From: Diphasiastrum complanatum
Lineage: Eukaryota; Streptophyta; Lycopodiopsida; Lycopodiales; Lycopodiaceae
Direction: 5' to 3'
Assembly (NCBI GenBank): GCA_029204225.1
Contig: CM055106.1
Location: forward strand, 36,058,361-36,122,360
DNA: 64,000 nt
In this document: positions 63,876 to 64,000 of the stretch, in pieces
Numbering within the stretch: the stretch's first letter is position 1
Layout of the letters: every line of letters starts with the position of its first letter
Translations under genes and position numbers: made by a program
Notes under the pieces: generated by a model
What the model saw: only the letters and a program-made list of their open reading frames with translations
Databases searched by the model: none
What the model was told of the DNA's origin: nothing

Positions 63876-64000
63876 TGTTGGGGGTATTCCCAATGAATTG
63901 TAAATAAATAAAATCGACCAATAAAATGCGTTGCGAGGGCATGGCATCCTGCGCGTATAAGCCCATGGCCCATTGAGCACGCAAGCTTAAGTGTAAATAA
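63876..64000 (+). mobile_element. Gypsy LTR start, runs off the window
   Basis: TGTTGGGGGTATTCCCAATG and the following bases match the LTR at 38641 through cgttgcgagggcatggcatcctgcgcgtataagcccatggccca, with a few differences. Only the first 125 bases are present. Confidence 0.85.

Noticed and set aside
1-64000. CRISPR arrays, bacterial operons or tRNA/rRNA genes
   Set aside because: No regularly spaced identical direct repeats with unique spacers, no tRNA cloverleaf box A/B pairs and no rRNA core sequences were recognised by eye. The tRNA-like strings present are retroelement primer sites.

Overview
This is plant nuclear DNA: intron-containing genes with plant-specific domain architectures, low gene density, AT-rich spacers, and Ty1/copia, Ty3/gypsy and L1-type retroelement debris throughout. 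Three host genes are readable. The UBE2W-type ubiquitin-conjugating enzyme has a C-terminus ([20 protein letters not shown]) that, from memory, looks more like non-flowering land plants than angiosperms. The large introns and heavy AG microsatellite load also fit a fern or similar lineage. This species inference is weak and rests on no search.

Layout. 0-7 kb: a partial unrecognised ORF at the left edge, two adjacent degenerate minisatellites (1.2-2.2 kb), microsatellites and spacer. 7-10.1 kb: a two-exon bHLH transcription factor of the bHLH30/TMO5-like group with an ACT-like C-terminus. 10.5-12 kb: an L1-type LINE carrying ORF1 only, bracketed on both sides by (AG)n. 12-24 kb: spacer with small tandem duplications, a 57-bp-arm foldback, a broken copia gag on the minus strand next to a broken copia pol on the plus strand, and a gypsy RT scrap. 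24.3-35.8 kb: a six-exon E2 gene whose last intron (9.9 kb) is filled with a second LINE also bracketed by (AG)n, a decayed copia pol, and small TIR elements with GC-rich palindromic ends. 36-44 kb: tandem repeats, a copia LTR fragment, a gypsy LTR with tRNA-Asp-type PBS, a motif-rich leader, gag with two zinc knuckles, and an opposing gypsy protease. 44.7-47.9 kb: a 174-bp triplicate and two more opposed copia fragments. 52 kb: a single-exon senescence-regulator S40 (DUF584) gene. 54-55.2 kb: nested inverted and direct repeats. 55.8-61.8 kb: a recent copia element with two 682-bp LTRs differing at 4 sites but with a frameshifting internal deletion. 62.5-64 kb: gypsy gag knuckles on minus, a coiled-coil ORF on plus, and a second copy of the 38.6-kb gypsy LTR start running off the edge.

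The three host genes are unrelated in function: development/transcription, ubiquitin transfer, and senescence/stress. The most interesting signal is the pair of LINEs. Both are minus-strand, both share a 3' end reading ...GTTAATAAAGCT followed by (TC)n, and both are flanked on each side by (AG)n/(TC)n in the same orientation. This suggests a plant L1 lineage that targets, or is primed by, TC microsatellites.
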